Shown in pieces: positions 18,244 through 26,679 of a stretch of 64,000 bases of DNA. Source of the DNA: JALYYC01 sp963795805. GTDB lineage: Bacteria; Chloroflexota; Dormibacteria; CF-121. The DNA lies in the NCBI GenBank assembly GCA_963795805.1, contig CAWCIV010000002.1, forward strand, positions 62,001 to 126,000, given 5' to 3'. The position numbers and the translations under genes are program-made. A model generated the notes under the pieces. The model did not search any database. It saw only the letters and a list, made by a program, of their open reading frames with translations, and had not been told where the DNA came from. Every line of letters begins with the position of its first letter. The stretch's first letter is position 1.

Positions 18244-19430
18244 CGCCGCAACTCCGCAAAGGTGGCCTCGTGCTCCGCGGCGACCCGGTCGGCCGTGAAG
18301 CGATCCAACACCACACGCCGGGCGGTCGACCCCATCTCGGCTCGTCGATCCGGGTTGTCGAGCAACGCTCGGAGGCCCGCCGCCACCGCGTCCGGGTCGG
18401 ACGCCACCTGGATGCCGCCACCGGCTTCGGCCAGGCCTGGGATCTCGCACTGCTCGGTGAGCACGGTCGGGACCCCACAGGCGGCGGCCTCGAGTGCGGC
18501 CAGTGATGTCTCCTCGTAGACCCTGGGCGTCAGCGCGAACACGTCGGCATCAACATACGCGGTGATCCGCTCATCACCATAGAGCGGACCGGCGAATTTG
18601 ACCCGTTCCTCGAGATGCAACCGCGCCACCTGCTGCCGCAGCGCGCTGAGCGAGCCGTGGTCCCAGCCGACGATGGCGAGAACCGGAGCGTTCGCCCCGG
18701 TTCGCAACGGCGCCATGGCATCGATCAGGAGGTCGATCCCCTTGACCGGGCTCAGGCGGGCGACGCAGACGATGAGCGGTGTCGCCGGTCCAACGCCGAT
18801 CCGCTGCCGAAACGAGCCCCGTGCCGGGAGGCTCGTCAACAACGCCCGGTCGACACAGAGCGGAATGCGACGGATGCGCTCCACCGGCGCGCCCTGCTCC
18901 CGGTAGATCGTCTCCTCGTGGCGGGTCTGGGCAATGAAGCGCGCCACGCGCGGAACGACCGTGCGGGTGAAGGCGACGTCGTAGAGCGCGCGGTACGGGC
19001 GGCGCACGCCTGATCCGAGGGCAAGCCCGCCGTAGGCGGACCAGACCAGTGGGACCTGTTGCTCGGCGCAGGCCTGCGCCGCCCACACGTTGTGGATCCC
19101 GCGCGACTCACCCATGTGCACGACATCCGCCTGCTGCAGGGCGCGGCGCAGTCCCTCGCGCATGCCCTCGGGTCGAAAGAAGAGCGGGGTCAGGCGCGCC
19201 GAGAGCCAGGTGTGCCGGTTGCGGTAGCGGTGGACCTCGATCCCCGGCGCCAGCGTCTCGACCGCTCGCGTCGCGCGTTCGTGCGGGCCCATCGCATCCG
19301 AGGTGATCACGACGATCTGATGGCCGCGCCGTGCCAGCTCGCTCGCCAGCAACCAGAACATCCTCACCCCGCCGCCGAATGCCCAGGCGGGCGCATAGCG
19401 CGGCGAGACCTGGACGATGCGCAGGGTCAG
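18240..19430 (-). CDS. GT4-family glycosyltransferase (probable CTG start)
   Basis: A GT-B glycosyltransferase with IVCVARLSPVKGIDLLIDAM (donor domain) and the E-x7-E region YEETSLAALEAAACGVPTV. The first canonical start (GTG 19367) would delete the first beta-strand LRIVQVSPRYAPAWAFGGG, which GT4 enzymes need. In the same frame CTG codons occur at 19430 and 19424; the CTG at 19430 overlaps the polymerase stop as CTGA, the same geometry as the ATGA/GTGA junctions around it. I therefore place the start at 19430 (396 residues). Acceptor and sugar are unknown. Confidence 0.82.
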   Translation of the reverse strand: MTLRIVQVSPRYAPAWAFGGGVRMFWLLASELARRGHQIVVITSDAMGPHERATRAVETLAPGIEVHRYRNRHTWLSARLTPLFFRPEGMREGLRRALQQADVVHMGESRGIHNVWAAQACAEQQVPLVWSAYGGLALGSGVRRPYRALYDVAFTRTVVPRVARFIAQTRHEETIYREQGAPVERIRRIPLCVDRALLTSLPARGSFRQRIGVGPATPLIVCVARLSPVKGIDLLIDAMAPLRTGANAPVLAIVGWDHGSLSALRQQVARLHLEERVKFAGPLYGDERITAYVDADVFALTPRVYEETSLAALEAAACGVPTVLTEQCEIPGLAEAGGGIQVASDPDAVAAGLRALLDNPDRRAEMGSTARRVVLDRFTADRVAAEHEATFAELRR

Positions 19431-20803
19431 GTCCCGCGATCCGCGGCGGCCACGGAGCGGGGAAGCCGGACCTCCTCCTGCCGCTCCCGGACCGGGAATG
19501 GCCGGAGGACCAGGTAGACGAGGAAGCCAGAGAGCAGGCCATAGGTCCAGAGGGAGGTCGTCAGCGCGACCTCGGAGAGGCTCATCACCGACATGCAGAG
19601 GGCGGTATACATCCCCATCTGCAAGGGTCCCTGGCGCGACTCACTGTACCAGCGGTGGATCAGCATCACGATGATGCCGGCGACGATCGAGGCGATGATG
19701 ACCCCGGCAAACCCGAAGTCTGCCCAGGCGTCAGAAAAGAACCCGGCGTTCCACGTTCCGCCATACGTGCTGCCCACGCCCGGGCTATGCGCGGGGATGT
19801 AGCTCTCGGGCGACTCCGCATCCCCGGTATTGATGCCGACCAGGTGCGCCGCTCCTCGCAGCACGAAGGAACTGAAGCCGTGGAGATACGGGTGCCGGTC
19901 CGGATAGAAAATGAAGCGGAGCTGGGCGACGCGGCTGTACTCACTGGTCAGGCGCGCGAGCGTGCCGCGGAAGAGGACGTCATAGGTCCAGGTCGGGAAT
20001 TCGAGATGGTAAAGGCCCGGCGCGACGACCGTCAGGAACCCGATGGAGGCCAGCCCGGTCTTCCAGTTGAAAATGCTTGGCCGCTGGTGGTTGATCAGGT
20101 AGGCGAACCAGAAGCCGAGGAGCACGAGCAGCGCGGGAAGCTTCTGGCCTGAGAAGACGCCGACCACGACGGTCAGCGCGAGCGAGATCCAGAAGAGCAC
20201 ATGGACGCGCAGGTACTTCCGATGGAAATACAGGATCCATAGCAGGGCCGGGAAGAGGGCGAAGCGAGCGAAGCTGCCAAAGTAGTTGAGAGCACTGACG
20301 GAGTACTGGGTGAGCCCACCGTACTGCACTCGATGAGACCGGTAGTCGGTCGCGGAGTGATGGGCCAGGATCGCGGCGATCCCGCCTTTGAAGGATTCCC
20401 AGGGCAGCACGATCCAGACCAGGGTGACCAGGGCGACGAGGACGACGGCGAGCAGGGTCAGCGCGTTGACGTCAACCCGATCAGGAGCGCGCCGGTCGAT
20501 CAACGGGAGCCGCGTCGAGAGCCGGCGCACCAGCACGATGCCCCCCAGCATCCCGACGTACATCAGCACCACGCCGGCGTAATAGTTGTCGAGCTGCTTC
20601 TGCGTGATCGCGATATGGGTGGAGATGGGATTGATCGTGTCGCTGAAGGGAACGGCGATGCCATAGCGGATGAACATCGGCACCAGCAACGCGGTGAAGA
20701 TGCTGAAGCGCGAGATCCACTTCGTCTCGCGCTCGTAGAGATACGCCATCAGGCCGAGGAATGAGAACCAGATGACTAACCGAAAAATCCAGGCCCAGGT
20801 CAC
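19427..20803 (-). CDS. O-antigen/oligosaccharide polymerase-like membrane protein (Wzy-like)
   Basis: A 458-residue protein with about 10-12 membrane spans, a large extracytoplasmic loop around residues 280-370 (LTSEYSRVAQLRFIFYPDRHPYL, then SPGVGSTYGGTWNAGFFSDAWADFG) and a basic C-terminus. This arrangement and the GGTWNAGFFSDAWADFGFAG segment resemble oligosaccharide repeat-unit polymerases. Wzy sequences are poorly conserved, so the call rests on topology plus the neighbouring flippase and glycosyltransferases. GTG start in a GTGA overlap with the upstream GT4 gene. Confidence 0.72.
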   Translation of the reverse strand: MTWAWIFRLVIWFSFLGLMAYLYERETKWISRFSIFTALLVPMFIRYGIAVPFSDTINPISTHIAITQKQLDNYYAGVVLMYVGMLGGIVLVRRLSTRLPLIDRRAPDRVDVNALTLLAVVLVALVTLVWIVLPWESFKGGIAAILAHHSATDYRSHRVQYGGLTQYSVSALNYFGSFARFALFPALLWILYFHRKYLRVHVLFWISLALTVVVGVFSGQKLPALLVLLGFWFAYLINHQRPSIFNWKTGLASIGFLTVVAPGLYHLEFPTWTYDVLFRGTLARLTSEYSRVAQLRFIFYPDRHPYLHGFSSFVLRGAAHLVGINTGDAESPESYIPAHSPGVGSTYGGTWNAGFFSDAWADFGFAGVIIASIVAGIIVMLIHRWYSESRQGPLQMGMYTALCMSVMSLSEVALTTSLWTYGLLSGFLVYLVLRPFPVRERQEEVRLPRSVAAADRGT

Positions 20804-21999
20804 CGCTCGTGACGCCCCTCCAGGATCCGCATGTAGCTACTAAGATACCGCTCCGCCGATCGCTGCCACGAATAGTCACGCTCGGCCAGCACGCGCCCGC
20901 GCTCTCCCACCGCCTGCCGCCGCGCCGGCTCCAGCAGCCCCTCGATCGCGTCCGCGAGCGAGCGCGCCCGGCCGGCCTCAAACGTCGAGCCCGCACCGGA
21001 GCCGATCAGGCCAGCGTAGGCGCTCCGATCGGTGACGATCACCGGGAGTCCGGTGGCGAGCGCCTCGAAGACGGCCATCGACTCGCTGCCGGGCCAGATC
21101 GCCAGGTCCGCCGCGTTGTAGAGTCCGGCCAGCTCCTCCTGCGGCATGCTGGCCAGGACCTGCATCGCCCCGGGATCGTTCGCCTGGTGGGCGCTGGCGA
21201 CCACGGCGTCGCGATACGCTGGATCAGCGTCGCCCGCCATGATCAGCCGCACCGGCCGGCCCGCCGCGCGCAGCTGCAGCACCGCCGCGGCGAGGTCTTC
21301 AAGCCGCTTGCTTTCGATCAGCTTTCCGGTGTACAGCACCACGGTCTCCGCCGGGGTGACGCCGAGCCGCTCGCGCCACTGCTGGCGCCGCGCCGGTGAC
21401 GGCCTAAAGAGGTCGACGTCCACGCCGAGCGGCATGATCGGGATCTCGCCGCGGATGCCGCACTCCCGCTGCAGGTAGCGCCGGCTCTCCTCCGTGGCGC
21501 CCGTGAACTGGTCGACGTTCCGCCCGACCACCCTTCCGAGCAGGTGGCGGTAGGCGAAGTACACGAGCCGGCCGACCCGGTCGGCACGGACGACACTGTA
21601 GAGCATGTGATCGTCGACCACCAGCCCGAAACGGCCGCGGTGCGTCGCCCGCATCAGCGCGGCGCGCACGGAGTGAAATTGCATCAGGTTGTGCGCGTGG
21701 ACGATGTCCGGCCGAAGCCGCTGCAGGCACGCCTCCATGCCCCGAAGCCAGACGCGGCGCTCCATCTCGATCGCGTCCAGCCGAACGATCGTCACCCCGT
21801 CGACCTGCTCGGTGCGCGGCTCCACCTGCCGCTGCGGGAACCGTTCGGCAAGCACCTTGTAGAAGCGGCCCGGGGGGTGCAGAAAGTTCGAGGCGACGAT
21901 CGTCACCTCGTGGCCCAGCCGCTGTTGGGCGCGTCCGAGCTGGATCTCTTCGTAGCCGTATCCCGGCACCTGGTAGCTGGTCAGGTGGGCGATCCGCAG
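20800..21999 (-). CDS. GT4-family glycosyltransferase (start uncertain, possible CTG)
   Basis: A GT-B enzyme with LRIAHLTSYQVPGYGYEEIQLGRA at the N-terminus, VVLYTGKLIESKRLEDLAAAV in the donor domain and SESMAVFEALATGLPVIVTD (E-x7-E). The only ordinary in-frame start upstream is TTG 22107, inside the preceding gene, which would add about 36 residues of low-complexity sequence. The family N-terminus begins exactly at CTG 21999 (CTG CGG ATC), closely matching CTG CGC ATC of the next GT4 gene downstream. I give 21999 as the likely start, about 400 residues. Confidence 0.8.
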   Translation of the reverse strand: MRIAHLTSYQVPGYGYEEIQLGRAQQRLGHEVTIVASNFLHPPGRFYKVLAERFPQRQVEPRTEQVDGVTIVRLDAIEMERRVWLRGMEACLQRLRPDIVHAHNLMQFHSVRAALMRATHRGRFGLVVDDHMLYSVVRADRVGRLVYFAYRHLLGRVVGRNVDQFTGATEESRRYLQRECGIRGEIPIMPLGVDVDLFRPSPARRQQWRERLGVTPAETVVLYTGKLIESKRLEDLAAAVLQLRAAGRPVRLIMAGDADPAYRDAVVASAHQANDPGAMQVLASMPQEELAGLYNAADLAIWPGSESMAVFEALATGLPVIVTDRSAYAGLIGSGAGSTFEAGRARSLADAIEGLLEPARRQAVGERGRVLAERDYSWQRSAERYLSSYMRILEGRHER

Positions 22000-22021
22000 G
22001 GGGCGCGTCGCGACGGCCGGC

Positions 22022-23236
22022 TCAGCGACGGCGGTTCTCGAGCAGGCGGTCGATGAAGGCGTCGTACTGGGCGAGCGCCCCGGCGGCGACCAGGTGTTGC
22101 CTGGCAAATGCCTGCCCCTGCAGGCCGAGCTGCCGCCCCCGGTCCGGCGAGTGCTTCAGGCCCATGACCGCCGCCAGCAGCGCCGCCGGATCGTCGGGAG
22201 GGACCGCGACACCGCCGGCCGCCGCCTCGAACTCGGTCGCCGCGCTGCTCTCGAGCGCGATCGCGGCGACCACCGGGCGGCCGGCCAGCAGGTACGTCGA
22301 CAGCTTGCTCGGCAGCGCCATGTCGCCGACGCTGCCCCGCTGGTTGAGCACCAGGACGTCCGCGGCCTGCAGCATCGCCTCGAACTGGCCTTCCGGCTGC
22401 AGCGGAATAAAGGCGAGGCGCGTGAGCCCGAGCGCCCGGGCCCTGGCCTCGAGTCGATCGCGATCGTTTCCCTCGCCGGCGATCACGAAGCGGACCTCCG
22501 GGTCGGTCAGCAGTCGCGCCGCCCCGAGAAGATTGTCCAATCCTTGCTTGTGGCCGATGTTGCCGGCATGCAGGCAGACGAAGTCGGTCGGCGCCCAGCC
22601 GAGCCGGATGCGCGCCTGCGCCACCGACTCGGTCGGTTCGGCCAGGCGTGACCAGTTCCGGACGCGGGTCACCCGCGAGGAGGGGACGCCGAGGCTTTCC
22701 AGGTATGGCCTGAAGCCATCCGAGATCACGGCGATCTGGTCGGCCCGCCGCGCCACGAAGCCCTCGACCCCGCGCGTGACCCGCGCCACCGAACGGCCCC
22801 CCTGGTACCCGCTCTGCGACGCGGCGAGCCCCATCAGATCCTGGAAGACGAGGCCCATGGGGATCCGAAACCGCCGGGCCGCGATCAGCGCGAGGACGGC
22901 CCCGGACAGGGTCGGCACCACCCCGACCGCGGCATCGACCCGCTCAGCCAGCACACCACGGGTGGCGGAGAGCAGCCAGCTCCCCTCGTAGAGCATTCGA
23001 CGCGCGGCGCTCGGCCGTCTCGGGATGACGTGCTGATACCGCCGGACGGTCAGGTGCGGCTTCGGTGACGGCGGTGGGATCGGCATCCGTCGCCACTCCG
23101 GATAGTGCGGGACGCCGGTGACCACGGACACGTCGATCCCCCGCCGACTGAGATGCTCCGCCAGGCCAGTCGTGTAGGGGCCAATCCCGGTCAGCTCAGG
23201 TGCGTAGTCGATGCCGATCAGGAGGAGACGGCTTAC
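22022..23236 (-). CDS. GT4-family glycosyltransferase (WbuB-like), start unclear
   Basis: About 404 residues of GT-B sequence: LLLIGIDYAPELTGIGPYT at the N-terminus (WbuB-like), then CLHAGNIGHKQGLDNLLGAA, and a C-terminal LPSKLSTYLLAGRPVVAAI. The family start falls at a GTA codon (23236) that overlaps the upstream stop as GTAA; canonical starts exist only further up (GTG 23293, GTG 23317, TTG 23320) inside the preceding SDR gene and add unrelated residues. The true start is therefore uncertain. It probably adds an N-acetylated aminosugar to the lipid-linked glycan. Confidence 0.82.
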   Translation of the reverse strand, partial: VSRLLLIGIDYAPELTGIGPYTTGLAEHLSRRGIDVSVVTGVPHYPEWRRMPIPPPSPKPHLTVRRYQHVIPRRPSAARRMLYEGSWLLSATRGVLAERVDAAVGVVPTLSGAVLALIAARRFRIPMGLVFQDLMGLAASQSGYQGGRSVARVTRGVEGFVARRADQIAVISDGFRPYLESLGVPSSRVTRVRNWSRLAEPTESVAQARIRLGWAPTDFVCLHAGNIGHKQGLDNLLGAARLLTDPEVRFVIAGEGNDRDRLEARARALGLTRLAFIPLQPEGQFEAMLQAADVLVLNQRGSVGDMALPSKLSTYLLAGRPVVAAIALESSAATEFEAAAGGVAVPPDDPAALLAAVMGLKHSPDRGRQLGLQGQAFARQHLVAAGALAQYDAFIDRLLENRRR

Positions 23237-24279
23237 GTGTCGGCCCTGGCGGGGCTGGCCGGCACCAGCCCCGGCGCCCTGGGCGCCTCCCACTGGCGGA
23301 CACCGCTGGCCAACCACCAATCGACTGTCTTGCGGAGGCCGGCGTGGAAGTCGGTCGAGGCCCGGAATCCGAACTCGCGTGCCGCTCGATCGACGTTCAG
23401 CGAGCGACGCGGCTGGCCGTTCGGCTTGCTGGTATCCCAGTTGACGCCGCCCTGGTAGTCGAGCAGCTGGCAGAGGAGGGTGACGAGCTCCTTGATCGTG
23501 ATCTCCATGCCCGACCCGATGTTGACGGGTTCGGAGCCGTTATAGCGCTCGCTCGCCGCGACGATGGCCTGGGCGGCATCGTCGACGTAGAGAAATTCTC
23601 GACTGGCCGAGCCATCACCCCACACCTCGACGCTCGGGGTCCCGGCTTGCTTGGCTTGCCAGATCTTCCGGATCAGCGCCGGGATCACGTGCGACGAGCG
23701 CGGATCGAAGTTGTCGTTCGGCCCGTAGAGGTTGACGGGGAGCAGGTAGATGGCATTGAAGCCATACTGCTGGCGATAGGCTTGCGCCTGCACGAGCAAC
23801 ATCTTCTTGGCCAGGCCGTAGGGCGCATTCGTCTCCTCCGGGTATCCCGACCAGAGGTCTTCCTCACGGAAGGGCACCGGGGTGAACTTGGGATAGGCGC
23901 AGACGGTGCCGACCGCAATGAACTTCTCGACACCCTGGAGGCGCGCTTCCTCCATCAGCTGGGCGCCCATCATCACGTTTTCGAAGAAGAGCGACCCCGG
24001 GTTGTCGCGGTTGAAGCCGATGCCGCCCACGACCGCCGCCAGGTGAATGACGACGTCTGCGCCATCGATCGCCTTTTTGCAGGCCTCCCGCTCGACCAGG
24101 TTCAGCTCGCTGGCCCGGGGCGCCCTGATGTCGACTGCCCCCCGTTCCCGCAACCGGGCGACCACCCGGGAGCCGAGGAACCCGTTGCCGCCGGTGACCA
24201 AGACCCGGCGGGTCGCCCAGAACTCGCGGTCGGGTTTGCGGTCGCCGCCGTTCGTGGACATGGATTTTTCACTCGGCAT
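23233..24279 (-). CDS. fcl: GDP-L-fucose synthase-like SDR
   Basis: A 348-residue extended SDR with VTGGNGFLGSRVVARL, the GDP-fucose synthase signature HLAAVVGGIGFNRDNPGSLFFEN, GTVCAYPK (catalytic Ser/Thr region), YGLAKKM (Tyr-x3-Lys) and the substrate-loop LPVNLYGPNDNFDPRSSHVIPALIRK. These match Fcl/WcaG, which epimerises and reduces GDP-4-keto-6-deoxymannose. A GDP-mannose 4,6-dehydratase is not in the window. Starts at 24279 or, less likely, ATG 24261. First of the glycan genes proper, 36 nt after the CorC-like gene. Confidence 0.85.
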   Translation of the reverse strand: MPSEKSMSTNGGDRKPDREFWATRRVLVTGGNGFLGSRVVARLRERGAVDIRAPRASELNLVEREACKKAIDGADVVIHLAAVVGGIGFNRDNPGSLFFENVMMGAQLMEEARLQGVEKFIAVGTVCAYPKFTPVPFREEDLWSGYPEETNAPYGLAKKMLLVQAQAYRQQYGFNAIYLLPVNLYGPNDNFDPRSSHVIPALIRKIWQAKQAGTPSVEVWGDGSASREFLYVDDAAQAIVAASERYNGSEPVNIGSGMEITIKELVTLLCQLLDYQGGVNWDTSKPNGQPRRSLNVDRAAREFGFRASTDFHAGLRKTVDWWLASGVRQWEAPRAPGLVPASPARADT

Positions 24280-24315
24280 GCTGGGAATTAACCTACCAGA
24301 CGCGCGCGGCGGCGA

Positions 24316-25659
24316 CTAGGGCCGAGCGGGGGGTTCCGCCGTCGCTGCCTTCGCCGTTCCGGAGAGCGTCGGATTGCCCTCGTCCTCATGCGGGACCTCG
24401 AAGGGGGTCGCGCTCTGGATCCGGACTTTCTTGATCCGGGTCCCCTGGACCGCCTCGACCCGTAAGGTGGCATCCCCAACCTGGAGCGTCGCCCCGACCT
24501 TCGGCGCGGCGCCAAGCTGGTTCAGCACGTAGCCGCCGATCGAGTCGAAGTCCTCGCCGGCGATGTGCAGCTTGAGCAGGTCGTTGACGTCGTCCACGCT
24601 GACCCGGCCGTCGAGGACGACCTCGTTGGGGCTGATGAACTGGATCTCGTCCTCCTCGCCGACGTCGTACTCGTCCTGGATCGGGCCGACGATCTCCTCG
24701 ATGATGTCCTCGATCGTGACGGCGCCCGCCGTCCCGCCGTACTCGTCGACGACGATCGCCATGTGGACCCGGTTCTTGCGCAGGTCACGCAGGACGTCCT
24801 GGACCTTGTTCGATTCCGGGGTGAAGTAGGGCTTGCGGGCGATCTCGCGCAGCGTCTTGCCGCCATCGTGGTTGAGGGCGCGGAGCAGGTCCTTCGCGTA
24901 GAGGATGCCGACGATATGATCGAGGTTGCCCTCGTAGGCCGGGATGCGGGTGTGGCCGTGCTTGCTCACCAGCGCGACGGCCTCCTCGACCGGCCGGGTG
25001 ACGTCGATCGCGACCAGGTCGGTGCGCGGCACCATGATCTCGCGGACGCGCATATCGCCCATCTCGAAGATGCCGTGGATCATCTCGCGCTCTTCTTCCT
25101 CGAGGACACCCTCCTCCTCCCCCACCGAGACCAGCATCTTCAGCTCTTCTTCCGTCACGAACGGGCCCTTCACCTGCGCCTTGCCGCCGAAGATTCGCAC
25201 CAGCAGCTTGGTGATCGCGGTCAGCACGCGGACGATCGGCCGCATGAACCAGGTCGCCCACGAAACGATCGGCGACATGTTCAGCGCCACGCGCTCGGCG
25301 CGCTGCAGGGCCAGGGTCTTGGGCGCGATTTCGCAGACGATGAGGACGATCAGCGAAAGGATCAGGCTGACGAGCCACTGCGCGACGCGTTGCTGATACA
25401 GGTGCAGGGACAAGAGGGTGGCGGCCGATGAGGCCACGATGATCGCGACCGTGTTGGCGATCAGGATCGTCGACAGGTAGGCGTTCGGATCCCTATGGAG
25501 GCGCTCGATGGTGAGCGCGCGCGGGACCCGCTCCTCAACCAGGCGACGCAACCGAACGCGGCTGATCGAGGTCAGCGAGGTCTCGGCCGAGGCCGCCAGC
25601 GCCGCGACCACGAGGGCGACAAGAATGATGACTAACTCGATCCAGGCGGTGGCATCCAT
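24316..25659 (-). CDS. CNNM/CorC-HlyC family membrane protein
   Basis: A 447-residue protein: N-terminal DUF21/CNNM transmembrane domain (about 1-190, LVVAALAASAETSLTS), two CBS domains (about 205-325, with REIMVPRTDLVAIDV and VHMAIVVDEYGGTAGAVTIEDIIEEIVG) and a C-terminal CorC_HlyC transporter-associated domain (GRVSVDDVNDLL). Family members are implicated in Mg2+/Co2+ handling; the hemolysin name is historical. It follows prs by 19 nt in the glmU-prs operon. A complete, ordinary member. Confidence 0.92.
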   Translation of the reverse strand: MDATAWIELVIILVALVVAALAASAETSLTSISRVRLRRLVEERVPRALTIERLHRDPNAYLSTILIANTVAIIVASSAATLLSLHLYQQRVAQWLVSLILSLIVLIVCEIAPKTLALQRAERVALNMSPIVSWATWFMRPIVRVLTAITKLLVRIFGGKAQVKGPFVTEEELKMLVSVGEEEGVLEEEEREMIHGIFEMGDMRVREIMVPRTDLVAIDVTRPVEEAVALVSKHGHTRIPAYEGNLDHIVGILYAKDLLRALNHDGGKTLREIARKPYFTPESNKVQDVLRDLRKNRVHMAIVVDEYGGTAGAVTIEDIIEEIVGPIQDEYDVGEEDEIQFISPNEVVLDGRVSVDDVNDLLKLHIAGEDFDSIGGYVLNQLGAAPKVGATLQVGDATLRVEAVQGTRIKKVRIQSATPFEVPHEDEGNPTLSGTAKAATAEPPARP

Positions 25660-25678
25660 CAGAAGGACTCGGGCCGGC

Positions 25679-26656
25679 TTACTTGAAGAGCTCGCTGATC
25701 GAGCGGTCCTCGTGGACGCGCCGGATCGCCTCAGCCAGCAAGGGAGCGACCGAGAGCACCTTCAATTTGGGATGTTGCTTGTCCGCCGGAAGCGGGATCG
25801 AGTCGGTGATGACGATTTCTTCGATCGGCGCCGCGACCAACCGTTCGACGGCGTTGCCGGCGAGCACTCCGTGGGTCGCCAGCACCCGCAGGCTGCGCGC
25901 GCCCTCGGCCTTGAGCGCCGCCGCGACGCCGACGAGCGTCCCGCCGGTTGTGATCATGTCCTCGACGACGACCACGTCCAGCCCCGTCACCTCGCCGACG
26001 ACCCGTTGCTCGGTGACGACGTCGTCCTTGGGCCGCCGCTTGTACACGAAGGCGAGCGGGAGATCGAGCAGCCGCGCGATCGATCCGGCCCGCTTGGCGC
26101 CGCCGATGTCCGGCGAGACGATCACCCCGCTCGGCAGGTTGAGGCGTCGAATGTAGTCGAGCATCAGCTTCTCCGCGGTCAGGTGATCCACGGGGATGTC
26201 GAAGAAACCCTGGATCGCGTCGGCATGCAGGTCGAGCGCGATCACGCGGTTGGCGCCGGCCAGCGTAATGATGTCCGCCATCAGCTTGGCTGAGATCGGA
26301 TCGCGCGCCTGGGTCTTCTTCTCCTTCCGCGCATAGCCGTAGTAGGGCATCACCGCGGTGATGCGGCCCGCCGACGCCCGGCGCAGGGCGTCGAGGATGA
26401 TGAAGAGCTGGATCAGGTTTTCCGACGTCGGCTGGCAGGTCGGTTGGATGAGAAAGATGTCCGCGCCACGGACGCTGTCGGCGATCTTGACGTCGTACTC
26501 GCCGTCGGCGAACCGCGTGATGCGCATCGCGGACACCGGGACGCCGAGGTGCTCCCCGATCCGCCGGGCGAGCTCCGGGTTGGCCTCACCCGAGAGCAGC
26601 TTCAGCTCGCCGGGCTGCTTGGGCGCGGCCTCGCCAATCTGCTGTCGGGTGTCCAC
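25679..26656 (-). CDS. prs: Ribose-phosphate pyrophosphokinase
   Basis: A 325-residue PRPP synthase, making 5-phosphoribosyl diphosphate from ribose 5-phosphate and ATP. Visible motifs: RFADGEYDVKI, FLIQPTCQPTSENLIQLFIILDALRRASAGRITAV, PYYGYARKEKK (ATP loop), DLHADAIQGFFDIPVDHL, and the PRPP-binding loop VVVEDMITTGGTL. Length and motifs are those of a class I enzyme. It sits 23 nt after glmU, a common association because both feed nucleotide-sugar synthesis. Confidence 0.95.
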   Translation of the reverse strand: MDTRQQIGEAAPKQPGELKLLSGEANPELARRIGEHLGVPVSAMRITRFADGEYDVKIADSVRGADIFLIQPTCQPTSENLIQLFIILDALRRASAGRITAVMPYYGYARKEKKTQARDPISAKLMADIITLAGANRVIALDLHADAIQGFFDIPVDHLTAEKLMLDYIRRLNLPSGVIVSPDIGGAKRAGSIARLLDLPLAFVYKRRPKDDVVTEQRVVGEVTGLDVVVVEDMITTGGTLVGVAAALKAEGARSLRVLATHGVLAGNAVERLVAAPIEEIVITDSIPLPADKQHPKLKVLSVAPLLAEAIRRVHEDRSISELFK

Positions 26657-26679
26657 TCGGTCGCCGACCCTGGGCTGCG

